Source: Seminavis robusta (lineage: Eukaryota; Bacillariophyta; Bacillariophyceae; Naviculales; Naviculaceae). Taken from it: 64,000 nucleotides of DNA. Under the pieces are notes generated by a model that saw nothing but the letters and a program-made list of their open reading frames with translations, ran no database searches and was not told the origin of the DNA. The position numbers and the translations under genes are program-made. The number at the start of each line of letters is the position of its first letter. Within the stretch, counting starts at the first letter, position 1. Below are positions 43,946-54,252 of this stretch, piece after piece. The stretch spans positions 1 through 64,000 of the forward strand of contig CAICTM010000412.1 in assembly GCA_903772945.1 (NCBI GenBank), read 5' to 3'.

Positions 43946-44543
43946 TCATGAACTGTTCGAGTCTTCGTTCTATTTTCTATTTGTTCTTGAGGGAAAGAAT
44001 CAGGAGGAGATTGCGGAAAGGACATTTGCCAAAAAGGTGCAATTTACATGGTCTAGAATTGGAGAAATAAATGAGACGGAGGACAATCTCCCTCTAGCTA
44101 GAGTTCTTGAGTGTTTAGACGTTCGGTGCCATATACATGGTACATTCCAATGGCAAGGTACTAGCTAGCTAGCATATGGCACCAGTTACCGCAGTAGTGA
44201 AAGTGCGACAAATTGCACGGTCCCATTTGCTCGAGTTCGGTCATTGGATCGCAAAGATATGACCGTTGGCATCCTTTACACCCCGTTCTATTTTCCGCTG
44301 CATCTTTCGCGCTTTTCGTCTACCATAGTAATTTGATAGCTCTGTGGGCTCAATTCAGCCGTTCTTTGGAACGAACAGATCGATCGTACGATTCGATTCG
44401 ATTCAATCGACCCAATCGAACCTGCACCATCATCATCGACATCTTCTTCTTTTACCACAACAGATTTTTTGGCGGCACCAGGAAACTCTACCCGTATTAG
44501 CCAGTGTCTGGAACTGCAGATAGACCACCACAAAGCCCCCACC
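43946..44543. other. Intergenic region with AATCGA cluster ahead of the MCTP-like gene
   Basis: About 600 bases with no gene seen. The first half has CTAGCTAGC words. An AATCGA/ATTCGATTCG cluster (44387-44422) lies about 120-155 bases before the next ATG, in a promoter-like position. Confidence 0.5.
44387..44422. promoter_or_regulatory. AATCGA motif cluster, promoter candidate
   Basis: Five overlapping or adjacent copies of ATTCGA/AATCGA/CAATCGA occur in 36 bases shortly upstream of the MCTP-like gene. Similar clusters precede other genes here. Confidence 0.45.
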
Positions 44544-47500
44544 ATGCCGAAGGACCATGCTGTGTCCTTCGACGACGACGACGATGATGACTCGTACAAC
44601 GCCGATTGGCACCCGGGGATGGAGCAAGCTCCGTCGCAGCTTCCCAATGCTCGGCCCCCGGCCATGACCGAAACGAGCCATCAGACCAACCATGTGCCTC
44701 CTCAGCAACAACAGCCGCAGAACAATGGAGTTTCCTTCAGTCTGGATAATATCGCGGATCCAGAACCCGCGTCACGTCCTTCCTATGCCAATTCATATAG
44801 CCGCGACAATAACCCGGCAGCACCTAGTACCAAGGCAGACGCTGCGGATGATGGAAAATCTACACGAGCAGGACGTGGAAAATATGCTGCCCCTGTTGAC
44901 ACCAAGAAGCATCGAGTGCGTCCTTACCGATGCTTCTCGGAACCAACCTACATGACTGAAGACGAAATCTACGCTGATATGATGAAGCCTTCCAAAACGA
45001 CTGCATTTCTCAAATCACATTTTCCACCCTCCACGTCCAAGATTCCAGGAGAACTCAATTTATCAGATTCAATTCGGAGTTTGTACGATTCTCCTGAAGT
45101 CGATGGACGGATTGGATCCATTCGAGTCGAAGTTCTAGGTGCTGTTGGATTGGCAAGACAGAAACCTTACTGTGCGACCTATGTCGTTAGCGGAGATTGT
45201 GCCTTTTGCACGGATGTTCTGAATAACTTTCGATCTCCCATGTGGCCCAGCGCCTGTACCAGGGCCGCCTGCTTCCCTGTCCACCATGCATACGCCCGAG
45301 TCTTTGTGGGAATATTTGATGTCAAGAAACGACAAAACAAGGATAACGATGTCTTTCTGGGACGTGTGGTCATTGATGTGGCACAGCTTCGACCCAACAC
45401 AGAATACGATATTACATTCCCGCTGCGAGCTTCGTCCTTTGTCTACGACAGGCGCAAGAGAGGTGTCGTTCGATTGCGCTTTTCCTTGCACTGGTTTAGT
45501 GAAAGGGCAGCCGTCATGTCATACCTTAAAAGTTCACGTTGGTTCAGTGCCAGTGAACCCCAGCGAGGACTGGGACAGCCGACAATTCCTTGCGCCGAAC
45601 CCAAAACGTTCCGTAACCTGGCTGTGACTTGTCATGGACAAGATTTCCCCGGAAAGTACACCCGTATGGCGTTTCGTGCAACGATGCGTGAATTCAATCT
45701 CTATCACATCAATCTCAGATTCGTGTTAAAGGTACAGTACAGTGTCTACAGAAATGAAAGAAAGCAAGCAAAAGCGTCCTGCCTCCGATGATTTGTCCTC
45801 GCTTACTTTGTTGATTCTCCCATTATGCTGATGATTGCAAGACGCTGACTTTGGATGCATTGCTCTACGAAAGACCACACATCTCCTTGTATCTCTTCCT
45901 TGCCTTTCAACACTGCATTTACTCCAATGTGGTACGAATGGTCCCGCCGTACTTCTCAGGTTACGTCATTCTTCTATTCTTGGACAATTACAGGCATTTC
46001 AACGTGAGCGAAAAATTCACGCTTGGGTACAAACCACTGACAGTTAGAGAAATCATGGTGGGACTGATCAAGGATGGAAAAAGCGACAAGCCGAACTTCA
46101 ACACAATCGAAGTCAGGAAAAGAGCAAAGAAGAAGATCTCCAAGAAACAGGACAAGGAAAAAGCAGCGGATAACTCCTACTTTGGATCTACTTTCGGTGC
46201 ATACCCTTCGTTTGGTGCGATGATGGGATTGGGGGCTGAAGAAGAAGAGCTTCAGGAAGGAATCGAAATTGAACCGAGGGATCATCGAGAGTTTCCATTT
46301 TCGGAACGCGATGAATACCCAAAATTTGCAGTGCAGGAAGCACTTGCGCCTAGCACCAAAGCTCCCGTGAAAGGTTCGTATAATTGTCTTGAGGTGGAGG
46401 TGCTTCCTTCCAGCAATAGACTCGACTCACACTGGATTTGTTCCTTCGTGTAGGCGAGGAAGGGAATACGCGTCTCGCTGGGCGTCTTTCGATCTATTTC
46501 GTAAAGGAAGAAGAGAAGGAGGAGGAAAAGGAAGGTGAGCAGTGTTGACCGCGTGTCTGTCCAAGTGCCGCTTTTTCGATGAATTATCTCACGGATCACA
46601 CGAATGGATCTCAATGAATGCTGCTAGGTGAAGACGAGGACGAAGAAGAGGATGACGACGAGGACGAAGAGGATGACAGCAGCGACGATGATGACGACGA
46701 CGAAGACAACGACGACAACATCGAGACTGCCGCAGATATTCAGGTAGAAGATGTTGGTAAGCAACTACGAATTTATTTTCGAGATTCACCACCGCGGCAT
46801 ATGATGAATCGAGGCTCATTCATGCATCCTTTTGTTTAGATACCTACGATATGGATCTTGAACCCGAGGAAGACGAAATGAAACAAAGTGGGGGCGCTGG
46901 TCTCTTTGACTTGGGCTCGTCGAAGATGAAGCGAGCCAGGGTTCGGGTAGGTCCGCCACAAAATTGTGATATTAGCTCGAAAAAGAAGACTCCGCCCCAG
47001 CAAACGCTTCAGAAGATTGAGAAGCAAATGCACAAGCTTTCAAAAGGAATTGCACTGGAGAGAGTTATCACCGTACCCGGGGCCCGCAAATTCGGACCGG
47101 AACCAGGCGACGACGATAAAGGATCAAAAAAGAAGAGCAAGAGCAGCAAAGAGGACGTCCTTGCCAAGAGGAGTCACTATGATGAGTTCGACAAGATTCT
47201 TGGTCTACAAAGCAAGACCGCCAATCCAGTGTTGCGTATCACCTCGTCTTTCCTGGGGCCTCTTATGCGCATGATCAGGATCTTTTTGTACATTGTGCGA
47301 GTCGCCTTCAACATGGCTACCTGGAGAGATCCATATTTCTCTTTCTGGATCCTTTGTTTCCTCGTCATCCAGACTATCATTCTGCTGCTATTTCCCTGGA
47401 GACCATTTCTCTTTATTTCGAGTTTTCTTTGCCTCGGTCCACAGGTGAGTGCAAGAGCCGGAACAATCCATTATATTTTCCTTGACAAGTGTCTCTAACC

Positions 47501-48152
47501 TTTTGTTGAATTGCAGAACGTTTTCGTGAGGAAGTATCTCGAGAAAAAGGCTGCGGAGAAGGCCATGGAAAAAGCCCAGAGCGCTCGCGAAGAGGCTGGA
47601 GAAATTGCTTTCACACCCGTCGTTAACGAAAGCAAAGTCGAACCCGCCGACGTTGTCGGACCTCCGCCCAAGGACGAAATGGACAAGTCGATGCCGAAAA
47701 TCAACGGAAGCGGTCTGGACGCCTCGAAGAAGAATGCCGGTTTGCTAGCGCAAAAGAAATCGAAGAAAAAGTCCGAGGACATGCTGGGAGACTACTTTTC
47801 GTTCGAAAACGACGTTGCTGATAACGTCGAACAGCGACCAGCATTCAGCACAGGCCATAACTCGAGGACAAGCAAGAAGACCCGGCCTCGTGAGGTTGCT
47901 GTACCCTACAGTAAGCTTCGAAAGGACAGGTTCTTTGACTGGCCCCCGGACCCGACTGTTTCGCGTGCCACCCCTCTGGCCGGTCCCTGGCTTTCCCCAA
48001 CGGGTGCCGAGATGGACGATGGTGCGTTCGCGGAGAATGGCCACGGCCCGATGGCACAATCGATTCCAGCAGCGAATGGTTTGACCCCCGAAATGGAGAA
48101 TCTTCGTCGTCGGTATGTTGCAGAGCAGCAACAGTTCAGGGGCGGAGATTAG
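44544..48152 (+). CDS. MCTP-like protein: C2 domain and C-terminal membrane hairpin
   Basis: Six exons join in phase: 44544-45731, 45842-46373, 46454-46534, 46628-46756, 46840-47444, 47517-48152, giving 1056 residues. The ATG at 44544 (MPKDHAVSFDDDDDD) is the first suitable one. A C2-type beta-sandwich lies near 185-330 (IGSIRVEVLGAVGLARQKPY, DNDVFLGRVVIDVAQL). The region TMREFNLYHINLRFVLKTL onward and the hydrophobic hairpin near 805-845 (YFSFWILCFLVIQTIILLLF) resemble the phosphoribosyltransferase-C-terminal region of MCTP proteins, which bridge ER and other membranes. Exons 3-4 encode a long Glu/Asp tract. The C-terminal 200 residues are charged and probably disordered. Only one C2 domain was recognised, while typical MCTPs have three or four. 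Confidence 0.75.
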
Positions 48153-48571
48153 GACGAGACGACTTCTTGTGGTGTTCGTTTTCTTTGCTCGGTTCCTTTC
48201 TTCTTCTTTTCACCTTGCATCTTCGATAATTGAATATTCTATGCTTCGAACATTTTGATAGCACGCACTTTTTGTTTCGATCGTTGTACAGTCTGTAGTA
48301 GCTAGCAACCGGTAGAATCGAAGCCTAAAATAGGATGCATAGCAGGAAATGCCGTGCCATCCGAAGATTCTTTGGTCTCCTCAACGACTTCGTAATCCAG
48401 CTCCTGGACGCCCTTTCGCACTGAGGTGCGAGCGGGGCATGGATTCTACAACTACCCAAGAGGCGAAATGTCTGCTGATGTACTGTATTATTTCTGCGGC
48501 TTAGCCCATGAGCGAAGAAGACACTGGAGGAAGAGACCCCAGAAATCAAACCAGGACGAGAGAGACATTGG
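48153..48571. other. Convergent intergenic region
   Basis: About 420 bases between the 3' ends of the MCTP-like gene and CNOT2. No gene seen. Confidence 0.5.
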
Positions 48572-50113
48572 TCATGGGTTTGAGAACTTCACTCGTACGC
48601 TTTCTTCTGAAAGGAAGCTACTAGTGAAGTTTTGGTTCATGCTTCCGTTGAAGATGCGTCTTTCCCAAGTGTTGATATCAAAGTAGAGATATTGTGGGAC
48701 ACCACTGGTAGCGTTTGGAATTCCGTCTGCCGACCCAGCTCTCTTGAACCATAGCTTGTTGTCTGCATGGTACCGCCATTCCCTTGTGTACAGCTCTTGA
48801 GCTGCATAAGCCTGCAGGACATCTTTCGGTAACGCGTAGAAAATGTAAAACAGTGTTTCCAGTTGGAACTTTGATAGATGTCCAGTTTTCAGCGCCGGTG
48901 GTTGCATGTAGTAACACACAGGTAGCTGAAAAAATGACACGGAAATTCATGAGTGGGAGGTGAGGACAAAGCGCTTCGCTTGACATCATAGGCCTCCTCG
49001 GCCTCGCATGATAAGGGAAGTTCCTACCTGGTAGTGGGGTTCTTTTGATGAGACGCTCTCTGTCCATGGACTCGAGAACGTTTGATAAATTTGGTCGCTG
49101 GATCCCAAGCTCAGGCCCAACAGCGTCAGGTCTGATCCGAGTGCTAGACTATTTCTATCAGCATCTGTCATTCTGATGACTCCAAGCAACCCAAGAAGTC
49201 CGTAGTCTCCACTCAAAGCTGTCCCTGCTGCCGAGCTGGGTCCTAATGAAGGATTTGGAGCTGACCCCACCGATCCAGGGGCGTTGTTGTTCGTTGTTGA
49301 AGGTGCTGACCTGGATTGAACCGACAAAGTCGATGATCCTCGATTCGCTGACGAATTCTGTTGCAATCCACCTAGAACTCCAAGTCCTCCTAATCCAGAT
49401 CCCCCTAGAACACCACCACCACCTTCCAGTTGGGGACCGCCACCGTCTAAATCGCCGCTGTATAGGCCTCCACTGGAGACACTGGGTGAGGCTCTGGATG
49501 CTGAGTTTGCTCCTGCCACAAAAGCGACTCCACCAACAGATGAGCTGCCAGAATTGTTGTTTCCTCCCAAAAGCAAGGATGTAGAGCTTGGCGCTGGGCC
49601 GTTGTTGCCGCTGGATCCAGCGGGAGGTGCTCCCGGCAGCGCTGGAAAATCTTCTGTTGCCATGTTGAAGTTTGCTCCTGCTCCTCCGTTGGCCCCTGAC
49701 GACATGGCCAGTCGATACAGATTGGATGATTTTGGGTTGCTGCCTTGTAGCATTTGCTGATGTTGAATAAGTTGCTGTTGTTGTCGCAGAGCAGCAGCGA
49801 GGCCGTTGCCAGAGTTCCCTGCTTGCTGCACACCATTTGTGTTGCCTCCTAAACTAGGAAAATCGCTCAAGTCAAACGCAGAACCGCCAGTTGAAGAAGC
49901 CCCTGCATTGGAAGAATTTGCCGAATTGCCATCATTGCCAAACCCATTCCCCAACGAGCTGCCAAATCCGCCTGCTCCTAGCAGCAAGTCGCTTACGCCT
50001 GATTGTTGTTGTTGGCCTCCGAACATCCCGAGATTAAGGTATTCGCCGCCTCCCCTCCCGTCTACGGAAGACGCGGCTGAAGATGTGGCACTTGCTGATG
50101 CAGATGCCTCCAT
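48572..50113 (-). CDS. CNOT2: CCR4-NOT complex subunit 2 (NOT2)
   Basis: Two minus-strand exons (50113-49028, 48925-48572) join in phase to 479 residues. CNOT2 is a core subunit of the CCR4-NOT deadenylase that shortens mRNA poly(A) tails. The first 330 residues are Gly/Ser/Asn/Gln-rich and disordered, with two short motifs of the FDLSDFPSL and TEDFPALPG kind that are typical of the family. The conserved part (YGLLGLLGVIRMTDADRNSL, ALGSDLTLLGL, FSSPW) leads into the NOT box in exon 2 (LPVCYYMQPP, LETLFYIFYALPKDVLQAYA, AQELYTREWRYH). An in-frame stop lies just upstream of the ATG, which fixes the start. Confidence 0.93.
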
Positions 50114-50365
50114 CCGAACGATTTATTAGATATGGCTGTGGATCGAGTGGTTCGATTCGATAATTGATCGATGCCAGCAAGGGAGGGAAAGAAGCAGAGG
50201 TCAGTGATGTTTCGATTAGCCGAGCCAATGTCCTCGGATTTCTACTGTTACCGCAGGAAATACTACACACTGACAACTAGAACCTATGCTGCGAACAAGG
50301 AACTGGATCCTCGAGTAGTTGTCCGACAGTAAAAACAACAAAAGACCGCGCCATCGTCAACTCAC

Positions 50366-50477
50366 CTAAAGGAGTCTGCGGCTGGGCTCCTTCAGCAGCA
50401 TCCAACACAACCACGAGGGTGGTAATATGGCGGGCAAACGGACGGACGATAAGACCAAGATCAGGACTTAGTTGGGT
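50366..50477 (-). other. Orphan exon candidate
   Basis: On the minus strand, a polypyrimidine acceptor (GGTTTTTCAG) and a strong donor (TTTAG then GTGAGT) bracket 112 open bases (frame begins TQLSPDLGLIVRPF, ending AQPQTP). It lies upstream of CNOT2 in the same direction. It could be a 5'-UTR exon of CNOT2 or part of a small unseen gene. No partner exon was confirmed. Confidence 0.3.
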
Positions 50478-50742
50478 CTGAAAAACCGTATTCAACCAGC
50501 ATAATTACTAGTAAATTGTAACATACCAATACGTATTTCAAGGGTTTGTTGAGGGTGTAGTTTAGGGTTAATACGAACTTTCTCTCTTGTTGCAGGCTAG
50601 ATCGATGACGCTGAATGATGCAATGCTGCAGTAGCAGTACGTTAACTGTCAAGTTAATCAAGGTTGTTTCAGCTAGCTATCAATAGTACTCGGGGCTTCA
50701 CCGGTATAGATTGCTCACAAAGGAAAAGAAAACTAAAAGAGA

Positions 50743-50768
50743 ATGATTCGATTCAATCGAATCAATCA
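50743..50768. promoter_or_regulatory. AATCGA motif cluster
   Basis: ATTCGATTCAATCGAATCAATC, a near-palindromic group of the same hexamer seen near other promoters, lies between the divergent CNOT2 and FAIM-like genes. Confidence 0.45.
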
Positions 50769-51221
50769 CCATTCTGGCAACTCTCACTCTCACCAAAGAC
50801 AGAATGGATACCAGTGGGTACAACCAGTACGGTATAGAATTGGGTCAATCTAACACTTTGGACTGGTCCGAACGTCCGAACACCTGTATGACCTAGCTTT
50901 CCTTAGCCGTACAGCTGTACGACTGTACCATACCGGTACCTGGTACCGGTGCAAACCTTTGTGAGGGATTGGCGCTTGCTACCGGTAGCTAGATTGAGAA
51001 GAAATCAAATTAATCTTTTCTCTGGTAGCTTTGCTGGCTTCTCAGGATGCCGATGACTGTGCCCGTTGGAAGATTTTTTGGCCCTCTTGCTTGATCTCGT
51101 CTCGTTCTTCCCTCTTCACAACCTTCGACACTCGACTTGTCGCCTTCAGCGCTGCAGCAGGATCTTCGTGTGGTCGCTCTTGGCTGCAATACTGGCACGA
51201 TAATTAGCTCTCTTGTAGATC

Positions 51222-53325
51222 ATGTCGCATCGATTTCCAGTATACCAGATTGACTTTCAGGCAGTTGCGAGTGGAAAGGTGGTTGCTTCGTCCAAACGAA
51301 AAGTTCGATGGTAAGAGACTCTTGTGCACGGTGATTGGATTTTCCGTGCGTTGGCTCATGATTTCACCTGGTCAATTTTCAGGCGCTTTGGGTTTCCCAA
51401 TCAGCAGGCATTGTCGGAGGGAAGAACGGGAGTGGAATGTCGTGGGGAAGAACATGATATTGTCCTCATCTGGTCGGTCGCTTCGGGAAAGAGGCAGCTC
51501 TACATGGACGGAAGAGAAGTTCATTTCTCGACGAGCCGAGCTCAAACATTTCAATACTCTTGGTCGGCCAAGGGAAACCATGTCATAAAAGTCGTTGCCC
51601 ATGCGACTCCCCCTATTCTTGGCGAACCTTACGAATTGTTCATTGATGGTCAGCCATTTTCCTCCATGCCCAAGAGTTACGGTGAGTCTTTTTATTTTGT
51701 TTTTTTTGACAGTTTTTTTTTGACGCTGTGCCTAGTACTAATACTTGGATGATGGTCGTCAGAGTTGGGAATTCGTGGCCAAATCCCTTCGCACGCTCGA
51801 GTACCTGGAGCTGGTGGGTACGGAAAAAATTATGGTAAACCCGGCGTTGTGCCTGGCCCATCTAGCCGAGCACAAGAAGAAGCAGATTTACAAAAGGCAA
51901 TCAGCGCATCCTTGCAGGAATCCAAGCAGTTTTTGGCCAATAAGACAGCACCCCCAGCTGTAGCCCCTGCACCTGCCACTGGCGATTTAATGGATCTTGG
52001 AGGACCACCTCAGCCAGCAACAGTCTCGCAACCACCAGCATATCCAGCTGCAGCAACAAACTATGGAGCGCATCCTCCAACCTATGGTGCACCACCAGCA
52101 CCCCATTACGGGGCAGCACCTCCCAATTACGGAGCCCCTCCTCCCAATTACGGAGCCCCTCCTCCCAATTACGGAGCCCCTCCTCCCAATTACGGAGCAC
52201 CTGCACAATATGCAGCACCCCCACCTGTGGCTACCCACGCAAACCCAGGTTTTGGTTCACCTACCCAAAGTACCACCAGCATGCCAGGTGCCATGGTCCC
52301 GTCAACCCAACCCAGCAACCCTTATGCTGTCACGCCAACTGCTGCTGCTGCCTATCAAAGCCCAACGTCCACGCAAGGATCCCTTGCACCTTCGACTTTC
52401 AGTGGAGCACCATATTCCGCTCCTTCCCATCCCGTTGCTGCGAATGCGTATGCCCCGGCTCCACCGCCACCAGCCGCTGCCGTAGCAACTGGCGATTTGT
52501 TCGCTCCTCCCCCTGTGGATCCATTTGCCCCCAATCCGCAATCTTCGGGTGGATACTTCGTGCCGGGCCAACCTGTACCACCCCTCGACGACCCTTTTGC
52601 CCCTAGACCACCGCCCCCACCAACTCGTGATGATATCACGAATTCTGTAGGTACCCAACCCCTGCATTGTAGTCGCCTTTTCTCTGCTGGAATCTCATCA
52701 TTTTCGTTGTCTACTCAGATCTTGAGCGCTTACGCTGCTCCAACAACACCAACAGCACCAGGAGGTGTTCCACAGGCTGGACCACCACAACCTGGTCAGC
52801 CCATGCCCCCCGTCCATCCAAATGCTGCCCGCATAGGATACGGCGGGCATATGCCGCCACAAGAGGAGAAACCTCAATCGGAGATGGAAAAGGCTCTCAA
52901 GAAGCTCGTAAACGTGGATCGGATTGATGAACCGGCAGAGCAAGAGTACCAATTGACAATGAAAGTGAAGGAAGAAGAGAGAAAAACGAAGGATGGAAAG
53001 AGTAGAGGAAGACCACCTGCAGCAACTGGTTTGGTTGGATCCAACGCAACACTAGACCATATTAAGCATGTGAAACCGGTACGAGCAGAAATTGTGAAGA
53101 AAGTTTGCACTGCTTTCACAAACATATCTAACTGTTTGCCTCTTTCTTAAATAGGAGGTAGCCAAGACCGGGGATGGTGTGATGAAAGCGCCTCCTCAAC
53201 TCTTCCATCCTGATGCCGTTCATGCTGGAGCCCTGGTCGTTCATGGTCAGGGGCCTCCACCAATCCAAAGAGGTTTTGGCGTTGGGTACGGTGGTGCTCC
53301 CCCATCAAATTTCCGTGGGTGGTAG
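51222..53325 (+). CDS. FAIM-like domain, ubiquitin-interacting motif and DPF-motif protein
   Basis: Five exons (51222-51310, 51383-51681, 51763-52646, 52719-53102, 53155-53325) join in phase to 608 residues. Residues 1-130 resemble the beta-sandwich of FAIM proteins (RQLYMDGREVHF, FQYSWSAKGNHVIKVVAH, YELFIDGQPFSSMP). Residues 167-183 form a ubiquitin-interacting motif (QEEADLQKAISASLQES). The long Pro/Ala-rich middle has a clathrin-box-like GDLMDLGG (about 203), two DPFAP motifs (about 381 and 405) and a perfect tandem repeat. A conserved-looking charged C-terminal part (EMEKALKKLVNVDRIDEP) closes it. UIM plus DPF motifs is the layout of epsin-type endocytic adaptors, so a role in ubiquitin-dependent sorting is inferred. 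The FAIM match is by pattern only. The third intron (52647-52718) is in frame and stop-free. Confidence 0.7.
52101..52204 (+). repeat. 21-base coding tandem repeat (NYGAPPP)
   Basis: About five copies of a 21-base unit encoding NYGAPPP lie inside exon 3 of the FAIM-like gene. The central copies are identical, so copy number may vary between alleles. Confidence 0.95.
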
Positions 53326-54252
53326 AATTGGATTTGCAGAAGGCGGTCATGTCCAAAGCGAACAGCAGAAGCACCTTAGAAGCTAGTTGTGCGAAGTTGC
53401 TATCCGTGGTACACAGTTAGAGATGATGATAGTAGTAGAATTTATTTGCCAGCTAGTAGATTGGACTGGCTAGCTAGCGTACCGGTAGTGTTACAACTTG
53501 GAGAATCTATCCTGCGCTTCCCTGCCCTTTTCATCAAGTGGAAGAGGACCCCAACTTGTAGGCATGCGTGTGGTCGAACCATGACTACCTCACGAACTGG
53601 CGTGAGACGAAGGACCGCTACGGTAACCTTTGCCGAGGCAGCACACGAACCTCGTCGATGCAAACTTACTTGTTGCCACCGTACCGGTAGCGTACGATGT
53701 ACCGGTGTGCATGGCCAAGAAAGAAAAGCTAATCCGAGCGACATGACGGTCGGTCGAGTCGAGTGTCAGTCCTTCAGTCCAGTCAATCTTCATTCCTGTC
53801 GAATGCAGAGTGGAGAGTGCAGGGGACTGGCGAGGCTCGGACTTTCGGAACATCCAATTCCCAAAGAGCGACGCCGCACTTTGCGAAGCCAGAGGTTGAT
53901 TGGCGATAAATCTCTTGGAGTACAGTCCTGGACAGTAGAGTCCCTTTTCAGGCGAGTGACGGCACTAAAATTTATCAGATGTGACTCCCTACTTAGACTT
54001 TCCTTGCCCTGCTTACTCTTCTTTCATCCTGTCCCAAGCCGAGGCGCCGAGACCCTCGATTGGGAGTGATCCGCTCACTGATTGAAACCTTCCATTGATT
54101 TGGTCCTTTTGCTTCCAATGATGGTTATTACCCTCCACTGATTGAATCCATGGGCGGAAGGAGATGCCGGAATACGACAACGACGCTGGATGGTCCTGAA
54201 TAAATTGAATTGAACTAATATCTGAGACAGAATTTGAAAGAGAGAGCGCGCC
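53326..54252. other. Intergenic region before the HMG-box gene
   Basis: About 930 bases with no gene I can support. CTAGCTAGC and ACCGGTA words are present near 53470 and 53690. Reading frames here lack ATG or splice support. Confidence 0.5.

Larger units (their letters stand above)
50114..51221. other. Intergenic region between CNOT2 and the FAIM-like gene
   Basis: About 1.1 kb between divergent genes. A TTCGATTCGATAATTGATCGA stretch lies just ahead of CNOT2 (about 50150-50172), and an AATCGA cluster lies at 50743-50768. ACCGGTACC palindromes occur near 50930-50990. On the minus strand, 50477-50366 looks like an exon bracketed by good splice signals (see its own entry). Confidence 0.5.

Noticed and set aside
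52101-52204. Regular short repeats that might suggest a CRISPR array
   Set aside because: The units are contiguous without spacers and lie in frame inside a eukaryotic exon.
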